Positions 11,946 to 24,964 of a stretch of 64,000 bases of DNA are shown one piece after another. Position 1 is the stretch's first letter; every line of letters begins with the position of its first letter. The stretch is from Chimonanthus salicifolius (Eukaryota > Streptophyta > Magnoliopsida > Laurales > Calycanthaceae), in the NCBI GenBank assembly GCA_013350335.1, contig CM023540.1:57698962-57762961 (forward strand), written 5' to 3'. The translations under genes and the position numbers were made by a program. The notes under the pieces are model-generated. The model did no database searches and was not told where the DNA came from. It saw nothing but the letters and a program-made list of their open reading frames with translations.

Positions 11946-12338
11946 TTTTCCTAAGTCAATGAAAACATCTTGACTTAGTTTTCATCGTAAAGTTTGTGTT
12001 TTTCTTATTTTGGAGAAATTACCAAATAAGCACTCTTTGTATCTCATTGTTTTTGGGCAAACTTCCTAAGTATCTTTTGTTTGTTTCTCAATTTGGGTAT
12101 ATCGGGGAAGTATCTCCTAATTTGCTATGTTTGATAAATCCAGCTATTTTGACTGTACTTCTTTTGCTATCATTCCTTGTTGTTCTCAGATTGAATATTT
12201 CAGTCTGAGTCTAGCGAAGTAAATTAATCTGGCCCCCATGCAGCGGACTCCGAAGAGTCGGTCAATTGGGATTCTTATCTGTCAGTGAGACATGAAACCG
12301 TCTTAATCTTACTTCGAAAGATTCAACCTTCCCGTTTC

Positions 12339-12350
12339 ACTCTGATACCA
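12339..12350 (-). other. Primer-binding site of element 1 (tRNA-iMet)
   Basis: On the minus strand, TGGTATCAGAGT lies two bases inside the 5' LTR. It matches the usual plant initiator-Met PBS (TGGTATCAGAGC) except for the last base. Confidence 0.9.
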
Positions 12351-12352
12351 AC

Positions 12353-15300
12353 TGTAACGTCCCGCCCCTTTTTCACTCATTTTCTGAAAATCAGAGTCTA
12401 TTTTTTTTAAAAAAATAAATAAAAAGAGTGATAGAGAACGGGTCGTCACGAAGCGAGCTAAGTCCGAGCTTCTAAAGCCCGACCCTTAACTGGCCAACCA
12501 TACATGTACATGGACTAAGTCCATGAATACAGTTTACACGTAATAAGTTAACTTGCGGAAATAAACATAACTGCGGAATTATAATAGAACCTAACTCTAT
12601 TCCATTTGTAGATAGCAAAGTAGTCCGTCATTTAATCAATGATTATCTTAACTTAAATATCCAAAATAAGCCATTCAAACCATAGCAAAATATCTAAGTT
12701 ATTACATACCCAAATGCTAGCTACTCAAATTACATAGTCTATGAGTAACATATCAAAATATAAATTAAACACATCCAAGCTCCTATGTTTGGCTCCATTC
12801 ACGCTCATCGTTCCCTTCATTTTCTGTGTCATTCACTAGGGTAGAAGTAGGACGTTAGACAATGCGCCCAGTAGGTATTCCAAGTAGGGCTAACACATGG
12901 TTAGTACATAAAACATATAGATAACATAATACAAAATCCATGTAAAATAATGCCATGGTGTCAAATACAATGAGTCCCACCCATCACAAATACATATATC
13001 CTCTTGATGGAATTCTCCTCATCAAGGTATCCCCACAGTTGCCTTAAGGACGTCCCAATGGAGTGTGTTCTCTGGATTCTTCTTGATGGATAATGCACAT
13101 CAATGTCTTCCCACGAATGTCTTACGGACGCCTCGACGTAGCGTGGCCTTCGGTTACAAACATCCCTCCCATGCCATGCCTGAGATGTAAGTGAACACAT
13201 GCTATGTAATAATACAATGATAGCCTTAAAACCTCATATTTGAAAACATATCATTTATATAACATAAACCATCAAAATAAGAATTGGAAATCATTATACA
13301 TAACCCATGGTTTCAAAGAGGTAGAATCCTACCAAAAACAACTAAAGTGTCCTTGCACTTTCGTCCGGAAGCCGTTCACAATCGTACACCCCCTGTGAAG
13401 TCCCGTTACCTTATAACATGCCAACCAATCAATCCCATGTCCCATTTGATTTACAATAATGTCCAAGTCCATAAACATGTCTCGGTGGGGTTCGGCCATA
13501 CAACATGGCCGAACCTCACCCACTTGGTTTTAGTCCCTCCTGTGACTCCTTTGATCCTTTAACTTAAGTCCAATCACACAATCCATTAATCTAATCATAC
13601 ATACATTAATCATCTAACATAAAAACCCTATGTCCATAAAATTCCTTAGTGGGGTTCGGCCATACAACGTGGCCGAACCTCACTCCTTTGGTTTTGTGTC
13701 CTTAGTCCTTTGATTTTTCTCAAATTAAATCCAATAACATCATCCATGGGGTTGGGCCATACACCATGGCCGAACCCATGGTCCTTCAATTTTCACCATA
13801 TTTAATCATACATTTAAATCCTTTATACCAACTTATATTCCAAAAGCACAATCCATGGGGTTCGGCCATACACCATGGCCGAACCCATGGTCCTTTAATT
13901 TCACCCCTTTGGCCATCATTTCTAATCATGCTTAAATCTCCAAATGGCCCATTAAAATGGTTCATGGGGTTCGGCCATACACATGGCCGAACCCATGGTC
14001 CTTTGTTTCCATGTTCTCCATTAAATAATTCACCATCTCAAGTTCATAAACAAGACCCTCCATGGGAGGGTTTAATCATACCCTTAGGTTCATCCTTTTT
14101 TATCCTCATTAACATATTCAAAATCAATTAAATCTAACAGCACTATCCATCATTGTCTCTCCATGGGGTTCGGCCATATAACATGGCCGAACCCTATGGT
14201 TCATTATTTCCATTAAAACATATTATACATCCATGATTGATTCTTTGATGGTTCTCATACATCCATCCATTTAAACCCTTTTAAACCTTTTAAAATTATA
14301 CACATACATCTATGATTTTCATCCTCCAAATCCATTAAAATATAACCAATGTCTTTCCATGAGGTTCGGCCATACAACATGGCCGAACCCTATGGTTCAT
14401 CATCTTCCCTTTAAAATCACTTAGACCCATATAACTTCCTTAATACCTTTCCATGGGGTTCGGCCATACAACATGGCCGAACCTTATGGTTCATCATTGA
14501 GTCTTTAGCCATAATAAGCATGGCCGAACCATGTGCTTAACCCTCTTTTCTTATTTATGAAGTCTTATCGAGCACTTACCGATTCCGTGACTCCTCCGGT
14601 TTCTTTCACTCTTTCTTGCTCCTTTCCTTCCTTAGCCTCTTCTTCCTTCCTTCTTGATCTTTAACCAAGATTGATCTTGATGGAATCCCTTGGAGTGGTT
14701 CGGCCAAGAGATATAGGTTTGAGAGAGAGAGAAGCTTGGGAAAGAAAATACTCCAAGTCCTTTTCTTGAGGGTGGTCGGCCATGTATGAGAGGGAGAGAG
14801 AATGAAATAGAAATTCTCTAAGTGTTCTTGCCTTGAGAGTGATTTAGCCAAGAGGGAGAGAGGGAGAGAGAGTGAAATGAAAACTAAAGTCTTTCTTGAT
14901 CAATAAGGTTGGCCAAAGGTGGTGTCCTTTGGTGACACCCCTTTCTAACTCGCATTCCCATTTACCTCCCTCTTTAATGCTTTACTTGGGGGTTTCATCC
15001 ATGAGATGAAACTCCCATGGCTCCAATGGTGTAGCCTTGACTTGGCTTGTGTAACAACACAAAACTGCCACCTCTCCATTTCCATTTTGGAGTTTCATCC
15101 CATGAGATGAAACTCCCATTCCAACGTGTATATCTTGCCTTTGATTGTGTAACCGTCCATCTCCCATTGATGTTCCATTTTGGGGGTTTCATCCATGAGA
15201 TGAAACTCCCACCTCCAACGTGTGAACATATTAGGTTTGACCTTTTGAAATGTAACTCTCCATCTTATCACTTAACTCACCTCTTTAACTCAACTCACAT

Positions 15301-15646
15301 GTTTAATTCAAATCTATTTAACTCACTTAAAAATCAACTCATTTCCTTGATTCCATTTCCAATTTAATTCAGCCCCACTTAATTTAAACTTGAACTCACT
15401 TGGTGGTCAACCAAGTCAACCATGACCCATTGGGTCCCAATTGGGCATTTTGACCCAATTAACAATTTTGACCCAATTAAATACATCTCACCCATTTAAT
15501 TCAATTGAGACATAACCACCATCCGTTGGGTCTTAATTGGGCATTTGACCCAACAACTTACCCATCTAAGGTCCATATCCAATAATTCACAAATTAAATG
15601 GGCAAATTTCATATCTATTGATAACTTGAAAACCCGAGGTGTTACA
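12353..15646 (-). repeat. 5' LTR of element 1 (3294 bp)
   Basis: Partner of 870-4148, with the same order of palindromes and eight hairpins at 13486-14490. An extra half-unit (ATGGCCGAACC at about 14519) has no left arm. In the other LTR this place reads differently, so the array changed after insertion. Confidence 0.95.
13410..14579 (-). other. Putative LTR intron with hairpin array (element 1, 5' LTR)
   Basis: The donor-like GTAAGT is the complement of 14574-14579 and the acceptor-like ATAAG ends at 13410 before GTAACGGGA. The hairpins near 13486, 13649, 13747, 13856, 13964, 14161, 14356 and 14453 all fall inside. Splicing is inferred. Confidence 0.5.
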
Positions 15647-15651
15647 AGACC
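15647..15651. repeat. TSD AGACC, right copy (element 1)
   Basis: Identical to 865-869. Confidence 0.95.
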
Positions 15652-15773
15652 CATGAACCAAGCCATGTTAGGTAAATCCACACCACACACACTTTTATTA
15701 TAAAATTTTTTTATTGTGGATTAACAGGGTATTTCAAGCGTGAATGCAAGACAAGAAGAATGCAGGTTAAAAC
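15652..15773 (+). pseudogene. Decayed copia-type Gag zinc knuckle
   Basis: Between element 1 and LTR B, the frame at 15703-15773 reads KFFYCGLTGYFKRECKTRR. This fits a CX2CX4HX4C knuckle (CFYCGKxGHFKREC in intact copia Gags) with the first Cys changed to Phe and the His to Tyr. The frame resumes after LTR B and stops about 20 codons later. It belongs to the same old element as 360-864. Confidence 0.55.
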
Positions 15774-17097
15774 TGTAATGCCCCGCCCTTTTTCACTCGG
15801 CGAAAATTAGAGTCTTTTTTTTTTTTTTTTGAAATAAAAGAGTGAGAGAGTGTGGGACGTCACGATGCGAGCTAAGTCCGGGCTTCCAAAGCCCGGCCCT
15901 TAACTGGCCAACCATACGTGTGCGTGGACTAAGTCCACGAAAACGGTTCACACGTACTAAGGCTAAGCTTGCGAAATTATAATAGAGTTCTATCCTACCA
16001 ATTTTAAATAGCAAGGAGGTCTATCACTTAATAATAATCAACTTAAGTTATAATGTCCAAATCAAAATCCAAACCATAGCAAATAGTTTAAGTTATTATA
16101 GTCCCAACTGCATAATTACTCAAATTACATGTCCAAAATAAAATAGATCTAACTCATCCAAGCTCCTAAGCTTGGCTCCGATCACGTCCTTCGTTCCGTC
16201 CATTTCCTGTGTCATCATCTAAGGTAGAAGTAGGGCGTTAGACAACGCGCCCAGTAGGTACTCCGAGTAGGGTCAAACACATGGGTTAGGATAAAAATCA
16301 CATAGATACATATAATATCAAAACCATGCAAGTCAATGCCATGTCATGGGTGTCATATGCCATGTATCCCACCCATCATCCATATCACAATCACATAGTA
16401 TTCCTCTTGATGGATAATCCACATCAAGGTATTGTCATGACTCCCCACGAATGCCTTATGGGTCCCACCGAACGGAGCGTGGACTCTGGTTAAATTTCAA
16501 ACACAGTATATCTCTCCCCACGAATGCCTTATCGGTTCCACCGAAACAGAGCGTGGACTCCAGTTACAATTCAATCATACATCCATTAGAATCAGTGTGG
16601 ATTCCTCCCCACGGTTGTTTATCGGAAATCCAAATGGAGCGTGGACTCCCCTCTTTGATCCCTCCCATGCCATGCATGAGATGCAAGTGTAAACATGCTA
16701 TGTAATAATAAACATCATAGCATTAAAATCCCATAGTTGAAACATAGTACTTTGATACCAAAATTATTATAGAAGTAAAAACATCACATATACATATTCC
16801 ATGGTTTTCAATAAGGTCGGAATCCTACCAATGACCAAATATCGTGTCCTTGTGTTTTCGTTCAAAAACCGCTCACCGACCGTGTCAAGCTGATCGTACA
16901 CCGTTTGTGAAATCCCGTTACCTTATTACATTTAACACATATACATACATCAATTTGGTGATCCATTTATTTCCATCAACCCCTACATCATCCAAGGTTC
17001 ATCTCTCTTTACCATCATAGTCTTTTATCCGGTTAAGTCCCCTAAGAGGTTTCCATCATACATTGGGGCTGAACCATGTTTAAGTCCACAAAAAATG

Positions 17098-18010
17098 CAT
17101 TAGTGGGGTTCGGCCATACAACATGGCCGAACCTAACTCTCTTGGTTTTGGCCCCTCTTTTTAGTCCTTGATCATTTTAATCAATGTGGGTCCAAGATCA
17201 TTCCATCTTTTGATTTATTAATCCAATCACATAAGTTAATCATTTAACTTGATAAAAACAACCTAAGTCCATAAGACATTCTCGTTCGGCCATACAACAT
17301 GGCCAAACCCATGGTCCTTTATTTTCACCATATTCCCATCTTAGCTATCACTCTTTCCATAGGTAATCACTTAACTTATTTACACATAACTTAGGTCCAT
17401 AAATGATTCATTAACATAAACATAGATCCATAATAAATCCCTCGATTCCTTAGTTTGATCATTCAATCTCTTACACATGCATAGATCTGCTAAATGATCC
17501 ATCAAAATGGTTCATGGGGTTCGGCCATATGGTTCCTTGTTTCCATCTTCTCATGGTCTAAACACATTTAAATTGATCAATATTTCTCCATGAGGTTAGG
17601 CCATACAACATGGCCGAACCCATGGTCCATTGTTCTTCATCATCTCCTCATTTTAAATCATCATTTACAACATTAAAACCCATTTAAAATCACCAACATT
17701 CTTCCATCATTTTCATCCTTTAAAACCCTTTAAAATCACTAACATACTTCCATCATTTTCATCCTTTAAAACCCATTAAAATCAATAACATACTTCCATG
17801 GGGTCCGGCCATACAACATGGCCAAACCCCATGGTTCATCATTTTCTTTTAAAAATCACATACCCATGATTAGATCATTTGATGTGGTTCGGCCATACAT
17901 CGTGGCCGAACCTCATCCAATCCTTGTATGGCCGAACCTCATCCAATCCTTTTTGTCCTTAATGGTCCTTATACATAAAAATCTAGGGTTTGGCCATGCA
18001 AGGGCCAAAC
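17098..18010. repeat. Hairpin array of LTR B (seven units, some half-decayed)
   Basis: Units near 17103, 17282, 17517 (left arm only), 17592, 17802, 17884 and 17984, with one more at about 21828 beyond LTR C. The last two units (17984 and 21828) have the variant loop TGCAA with GGCC arms. They are now separated by the C insertion. Confidence 0.85.
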
Positions 18011-18021
18011 CATGATCTTTG

Positions 18022-21000
18022 TGTAACACCTCAGTTTCTCAATGAAGTGGAAAATTATGATAATGCCCCTGAGTTGTTAAATTAATTATTTTGTGATGTT
18101 AAGTAAGGAAATAGTGGGGCCCATTGCTCAAATTAAAATCATATGAGCATATTATGAATGTTAAGTTTGATTGGATGGGTAATTTTCATCATTTGGGTCA
18201 AAAAATGGCTAAATGGGTCAAAGGGCCCAAATGGGACCCATCGGGTCTTACTGGATTATTTGACTGTTTTGTGAATTTAAATTAAATGGGGTTAAGTCTA
18301 TTTGATTGGAAATCAAGTGAATAAGAAATGGGTAGGCTTGATCCATATGTGAAAACCATTTACAAATGACCAAAATACCATAATTGGGTCATGGAGTCAA
18401 AATCGGGTCAAGGAGCTAAAAGTGGACCCAACGGGTCAAGTTGACTATGGTTGACCATGTGGACCCTCAAGGGAGCTAAAACACGAGTTAAATCAGTTGA
18501 GTGGGACTGAGGTGAGTTGGAATTAAATCAAGTAGTGAGTCAACTCAAGTGCATTAAATGAAATGCATTAAGTATGGTGAGTTGGACATGTGAGTTGGGT
18601 GAGTCAAAATGGAAGTCAATGGGACTGTAAATCAGTGAGTTTAGAGGGAATGTGAAGAGGTTGGCTCAACTTTAACCACCAAAACAAGTCCCACACGTTG
18701 GGGACTTGTTTGGGGTGATTTCCATGGTGTATGTTAAATGAGATGCATGGGAATGAGAAAATATTGCATGGGGCTGCCAAAGGGTGTGTTGGAAGTACCA
18801 AGGGGTGCTTTGCTTGGCTGCAAGTGACTCCTTGGTTTGTGCAAGGTTTGATGAGGAGTAAATGGGTGATGTGGGGCTGTTTAAACAAAAGCAGCCAGCA
18901 CCCTCACTTGGCCGACTTTATCATTGCAAACCTTGGAATTTCATCTCCTCTCCCGCTCTCAAGAACACCTCTCTTGGCCGAATTTTATCTTGGTGATTTC
19001 ACCAGTGATTTATGCTTCTAACCAGCTGAGACAAAGGAAGAAAGAAGGAAGGAAACAAGAGGGAAGAAGGCAAGGAGCAAAGGCATAAGAAAAGCTTGGA
19101 ATTTGGTAAGTATTTCCATGGACTTTTGGTTAATAAAATGGGTGTGTGTTGGGCCATGGTGATGGGCAATTACGCCAGGGTTTTAACCTTGATTAGTGGA
19201 GGATTTAAAATGGTAAAAATAACCATTGGGTTCGGCCACCATGGAGGGCCGAACCCCATGTAAAAGATTGCTTGGTTTTCATGTTTTGAAACATGAAAAC
19301 CATGGATTTTATGGACTGATTTTTGGGCTTGTTTTAAGAATCAAATACATGTAATTGAAAGGATTATAAACCTGTATCTGAAGGTCAGAAAAGGCTGAAG
19401 TTTTTATGGTCTAAATCAGTGGATTAAAAGATGGAAATGGACCATTGGGTTCGGCCACTTTGCATGGCCGAACCCCATGGAAACAAGTGGTTGGTTTTGA
19501 TGGCTTTTGGAAGTTAAAACCATATAAGTTGGGACTGATATTAGATGTTGGTAATAGATTTAAAATGCATGTTTTAAAAAGGTTAAAACATGGATTTGGA
19601 TGTTTGGTTCAGACCCAAGATGAATGATTAAATGTTTCAAAACCAAAGGGCATGGTGTTCGGCCAATAAGCAGGGCCGAACCCTATGAAATTGGGTTAGT
19701 GATTGGATGATGTTTAATTAGTAAAACTCGGTAATAATATGTTGTTTATTACATGATGATTGGAGGTTTGAAAATAGTAAACATAACCATTGGGTTCGGC
19801 CACCATGGAGGGCCGAACCCCATGTAAAATATTGTGGGTTTTCAGGTTGGGAAACATGGAAACCATGGACCTTTATGGACTGTTTTTGTATGAATTCAAT
19901 TAGATGGTTTCTAAGAGGTTTAAAGGCAGCAATATAATACTGATATTGCATATTTAAATAACACTTAAAGCATGTTTGAAAGACCAAAACTTGGACATTG
20001 GGTTCGGCCACCTTGAATGGCCGAACCCCATGTAAGTAATTGGTATGATTTGGTGAGGTTAATTTACTGTTTTGATTGATGTTTATGCGGCTGAACCGTG
20101 TGTAATTCATGGTTGGGTTAACATGTTAAATCATCAATAATCATGGGAAGTCGAGGGATTAATCAGATCAAGAGAACCATTGGGTTCGGCCATGTGCATG
20201 GCCGAACCCCATGGGGCTAGTCTTGGGATGAATGGACCAAGATTTATGGGTTTTCTTATGTATGTTAAATAAAATAATCTTGCTGTTTTGGTTTGGCCAT
20301 GGGATGGCTGAACCTTGTAGTTAACATGGCTAAATGGTAGAGCCTAACTTGTAAACAAATGATGGGATCATGGAGTAAGAGGATCATATGGCCGGACCCC
20401 TTAGATTGTTTTGTTGGAGATTATGAATTGGTTATATGAGTTGGATTAAGTAAACGAATGGAGCTATCTTTGGACTTAGTGATAAGTAAATAACCAACCA
20501 CTAAGGTAGATTACTTTTATGATTTTTGTTTATGCGCAAGATTAGACATTGGTTAGACCAATGGCAAATCTGTGAATACAAGTCAAATGAAGGGATTGAT
20601 CAAAGGACTTACAAGATGTTTTGGGACTTATATGTGAATGGACATTTAAATGACAATATGATTTATTGATTATTGTATCACAAGGTGACGAGAGTTGAAC
20701 GACGAACAAGTCGTGACCGGGAGAAGCTCAAAAAGGAACGGATACTTAAATAAAGCTTAAGTAGGTTTCCTACCTACTTGTAACCACAACTTTACCCAGT
20801 TTCTTATGATACTCTTGTTTTATTTTAAGTGTTTCAAATGATATATTATGCATTAACAAATGGCATACAGGCATTGGTATCTCATGCATAGACATGGGAT
20901 TATGAATGAGGTTCTACAGTGTTGCAATTTACGGGTTACGTCCTGCCTCGGTGGTGCAAGTCACGCCAGGAGGAGTAACATGATGATCATAGTCACATTT

Positions 21001-21755
21001 GTCTCCTTAGGCGATGAGAGTCCCGCCAGGAGGACTCATACGTGATATGAATCAGTCAATGATGAAGAGATGAAAATGTGTTGTAATTTACCTTGTCGGT
21101 GCAAGGCACGTCAAGTGATGGCTATGAATGTACATGATGGGGGATGCTCATTGCATGTGCATACTTCATAGCATTGTTTTACCTGTTTTGATGATCATGT
21201 ATTATGATATGTATATGCATGTTTTTATATGCTAACATGTGGTAGCCCTGATTTGGGAACCTACTGGGCGCGTTGATCTAACGCCCTAATTCTATCCTCA
21301 GAGGAGAATGCAGGTACAAGTAAAAGGAAAAGGAGGGTCGATGACCGGGAGGGGAGCCAAGCCTAAGTGCTTGAATGTTGGACTGGACTAATTTATAATT
21401 GCTGTTTATTTGATACTTTATTATGGACATGTAATAAAGTAGTTACTTGCTATGGTTTGCTTAGGATATTGACAATGTATGGTTGATTTATGTAATTATT
21501 ATTTGAGACTGGTACTGGCTATCTTTTCATATTATTCCGCAGTTAACTTATACTATTCCGCAAGTTGATGTTAGTTCCATGTGTGTTCATTATCATGGTC
21601 TAGTCCATGTACACATGGGTGGCCAATTAAGGTTCAGACTTGGGTAGTCTGAACTTAACTCGCGTCGTGACGCCGCCCGCTCTCTTCCGATGTTTTATTA
21701 TTATTTTTAAAAAAAAATTAGACTCTGAAATTCTCGGAAAGGGCGGGGCGTTACA
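18022..21755 (+). mobile_element. Solo LTR C (3734 bp), nested in LTR B
   Basis: It runs from TGTAACACC to GGGGCGTTACA with perfect TSD CTTTG at 18017-18021 and 21756-21760. It is in the opposite orientation to B. Donor-like GTAAGT is at 19106-19111 and the acceptor-like CACAAG ends at 20684. A GTAGGTTTCCTAC near-palindrome lies near 20761. The insertion point is about 10 bp after a hairpin unit inside the putative intron of B. Confidence 0.93.
19106..20684 (+). other. Putative LTR intron with hairpin array (LTR C)
   Basis: Hairpins near 19228, 19448, 19658, 19794, 19998, 20181 and 20288. The unit at 19228 and its flank (ACCATTGGG...ATGGACTG) recur at 19794 with only small changes, so the array grew here by copying a segment of about 100 bp and not just the palindrome. 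Confidence 0.5.
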
Positions 21756-23262
21756 CTTTGATCATTCTCCATCTCTTATATTGAACATGCATGAGGTCCT
21801 TATGCATAACAAGATTAGGGTTTGGCCATGCAAGGGCCGAACCATGTTCTTTGATCATTTTAACCATGTTTAGCCATGCATGTTGTCATAAGCCATATAT
21901 ATACATATTGTCCTTAATAATCTTCCTTTATATAACCTATCTTACCCATTAGGGTTTTGTCCATTTTCTTTTCCATCTAAAACCATATTTCAGATTTTGT
22001 ATCATACTTCACTATTATGTCACCTTATTGACATGCCTTGGATGGATTTCAAATCCATGGCCCATAACATTTTTGCCAACTATTTTCAATCCGAAATGGA
22101 ATGTTCCCTTAACCTCCTTTTAATTAATAAATCATACATACCGATTCCGCGACTCCTTCGTTTCTTTCGCTCCATCTTGCTCCTCCGATCTTCTCCTTCC
22201 TTAGTCTTTTCTTTCTTCCTCCTTGATCTTCGGCCAAAGAGTGTTGCTTGAGAGGGAGAGAGTTTAGGATGAAAACCTTAAGAGAGGGCTCGGCCAAGGA
22301 GAAGGTTTGAGAGAGGGAGAGGAGGAGAGAATGGAAAAACCCTAAGTGTTTTTTTGTCTTGGAGAGAGGTCGGCCCTAGGGTTTTTGGTGAGAGGGAGAG
22401 AGTGAATGAGATGGAATACTCTCCACTTCTTTTTGTCTCAAGGTGGATCGGCCAAGGGAGGGTTGAGATGAGCCCTTCCATCTTGTCTCGGGTTTTTCTT
22501 GGATGAGACCTCACCTCCCAACCACCCTCATTCAATGTGGAGTCTTTCCCATGAGTTCCTTGACTAACCAAGAGGATGGATGCCTTACACATGGCACACA
22601 CACCCTATCCAACATTTTTTGTCTAGGGTTTCCATTGAGATGGAAACCCTCCACCTCCCCTTTGACTCACTCCATCTTTTCATCTCCCATGTGACTCACC
22701 CCCATTTAACTCACTCCATTTAAATGAAACTCAACTCCTAACTCAAGCACTTGGATTTATTTCCATCTAACTTAGGTGATTTTAATTAAATAATTTAACT
22801 CAACTCACTTCACTTGATCCTCTTTAATTCACCCATGAACTCACCCATGGTTGACCAAGTCAACCATGGTGGCAGGCCCCACATGTGCCCTAGTCCACAC
22901 GCCACCTCACTTGATGAGGTGGAGTTGGGTCCCACTTGGCTATGCCACTTTGATATTACCTCATACACTTGCCACCTCACTTGATGAGGTGGACCCCATG
23001 CCTTTGATCTTAATTGGGTCCATGACCCGATTAAATCCATTCCTTACCCATTTACCCTAATACTCAATTCATTTTGACCCATTGGGTCCCAATTGGGCAT
23101 TTGACCTAATTGACCATATTGACCTATCCATGATCCATTGGACCATACTTGGGCCATTGCCCTAATTCTTATCCATTTAACATCCATTCCATCTATGAAT
23201 CTTAATTTTTAACAATTAAAATAAATAATAGCCAATATATTTATTGCATTGAAAATCCGGGA

Positions 23263-23784
23263 AAAACAAAGGTCGCTAATGATCTTTCTTCCAGAGCAAA
23301 AAAAAGAAAAAGATTGAGGTGATTGAAAATTCACATTAGGCTAAGGAGAATAAGGTAAATCATTTTTATTATGTGAATGTTCCTAGGAAAACACTATACA
23401 CATCACTCCATGCACATCCCTACAATGGAAAATAAATTAGGTATATGTCAAGACCTCCTCATATCTTAGAGAGGAATATGATTATGAGGGTCCTGTCTCA
23501 AACCTCCCGAATTGGGCCAAATGTTCAAATTGGTAAAATCAAATTGACCAAATTCTAATGATTTGAGAGGAAAGGTCCAGATCAAAATTTCATATGGATC
23601 CCTAAGGGATAGGACCTTATTCATGTCTTACATTGGTCTAAGAATTGTGCATCATTGGAGTATCTATAGACCAATTGTAGTTGAACTCGATCTTTGTTTA
23701 TCTGAGTTCAAACAACTGTGGGTTGTGGCTTGGCACACTTGACTCTTTCAAGCAATTGATTGTACTTTTCTTGGCTATAGTATT
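23263..23784 (+). pseudogene. Older flanking sequence between LTR B and element 2
   Basis: It starts in frame with the decayed zinc knuckle (Lys/Arg-rich, ending in a stop at about 23318) and then holds no sustained frame. No RNase H, integrase or RT motif is visible. It is probably the continuation of the copia-like remnant. TSD-like GTATT lies at its end (23780-23784). Confidence 0.35.
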
Positions 23785-24469
23785 TGTAATGCCCCGCCCT
23801 TTTTCACTCGTCGAAAATCAGAGTCTATTTTTTTAAAAAAATAAAGAGTGAGAGAGAGCGGGACGTCACGACGCGAACTAAGTCCGAGCTTCCAAAGCCC
23901 GAGCCTTAACTGGCCAACGATACGTGTGCGTGGACCGAGTCCACTAAAACTGTTCACACGCATTATAGGTATACTTGTGGAATAAACACAATTGCGGAAT
24001 TATCATATGATTAGAATTACTATCCCTATCCATTAATTAACAAGGAAGTCAATCACCATATAATAAACTGAACTCAATTATCCAAATGTAACGTCAAACC
24101 ATGGCAAAATAATATCTAAGTTATTATTGTCCTAAAATGCAATTATCTCAAATTATATTGTCCAAAATAAAATCTAAATAAAATAAGCATAAACTATCCA
24201 AGCTCCTAAGCTTGGCTTCTTTCACGTCCATCGCCTGTTTTGTTCCCTATATGATCATCTAAGGTAGAAATAGGGCGTTAGTCAATGCGCCCAGTTGGAG
24301 TTCCAAGTAGGGTCATACATGGGATTAGTATAAAATCATATCACACTTAAAAAACCTTTTTTAGTATTAAAACATTGCTTGATACTCATATCAAATCATG
24401 CCAATGTAATGCCATGTCATGGATCATATGCCAATGATCTCCCACACACTTCCTTTTTAAACATCATGT

Positions 24470-24700
24470 ATTTCTCCCCACGTGTGTTAATCGGTCCCAC
24501 TGAATGGTGCGTGGAATCCTTTTACATTCAAACATCATACATCTCTCCCCAAGTATGTTAATCTGTCCCACCGAATGGAGCGCAGACTCCTCTTACGTTT
24601 CAAACATCATATATCTCTTCCCGTAAGTCAATCGGAATCAGTGTGGATTCCTCCCACGTGTGTTTATCGGATACCCCGAATGGAACGTGGACTCCTCTCA
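24470..24700. repeat. Tandem units of about 70 bp with CCCACG...CGTGGA stems (LTR 2a)
   Basis: Three to four degenerate copies of a unit reading TCTCCCCACG, then ATCGGTCCCACCGAATGG, then GCGTGGACTCC. The outer ends of each unit are complementary. Related arrays lie at 32900-33130 (2b), 53470-53700 (2c), 16437-16660 (B) and 44900-45060 (F). Confidence 0.75.
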
Positions 24701-24964
24701 TATGTTCCCTCCCATGCCATGCATGAGATGCTTAGTGCAAAGATGCCATTCCTTTTAAAATACAATATGCCATCAAAACGGTTCATACACATATATATTT
24801 CATAATTCAAAGTAATCATCATGTTGGAGAAATATAAAACCATATAAGATCCACATGTTATTTCAATAAGGTAGGATTCCTACCCAAGTCCGATCTACTG
24901 TCCTTATCTTGTTTCAAACGAACAGTCTCTAACTGTCACGTGAAAGTGAATCACGTCTCTTTAC

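Larger units (their letters stand above)
870..15646 (-). mobile_element. Element 1: full-length Ty3/gypsy chromovirus (Tekay/Del-like)
   Basis: This is a complete LTR retrotransposon on the minus strand. It has two LTRs of about 3.28 and 3.29 kb, a tRNA-Met primer site next to the right-hand (5') LTR, a polypurine tract next to the left-hand (3') LTR, and gag-pol remnants between them. A perfect 5-bp TSD (AGACC) flanks it. Without solo LTR A and its duplicated target (3275 bp), the element is about 11.5 kb with an internal region of about 4.93 kb. That matches the two internal regions of element 2. All reading frames carry stops or frameshifts, so the element is not autonomous now. The clade call rests on the PR-RT-RH-IN order, the chromodomain-like C terminus and the long LTRs. 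Confidence 0.92.
15774..23262 (-). mobile_element. Solo LTR B (about 3.75 kb without its insert)
   Basis: It starts TGTAATGCCCCGCCC on the plus strand. The other end reads ATTGAAAATCCGGG and then the TSD AAAAC, so the usual GTGTTAC before the final A has been lost. AAAAC occurs at 15769-15773 and 23263-23267. Solo LTR C sits inside it. Donor-like GTATGT is the complement of 22136-22141 and the acceptor-like AATAAG ends at 16922. The exon-2 side carries units of about 70 bp with CCCACGAATGCC...GCGTGGACTCC (16437-16660). Confidence 0.9.

Noticed and set aside
13766..14131. Open frame of 121 codons reading GFGHTHGRTHG-like repeats
   Set aside because: It is a by-product of the GGCCAT hairpins. 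Similar frames appear on both strands of every array and have no conserved start or end.
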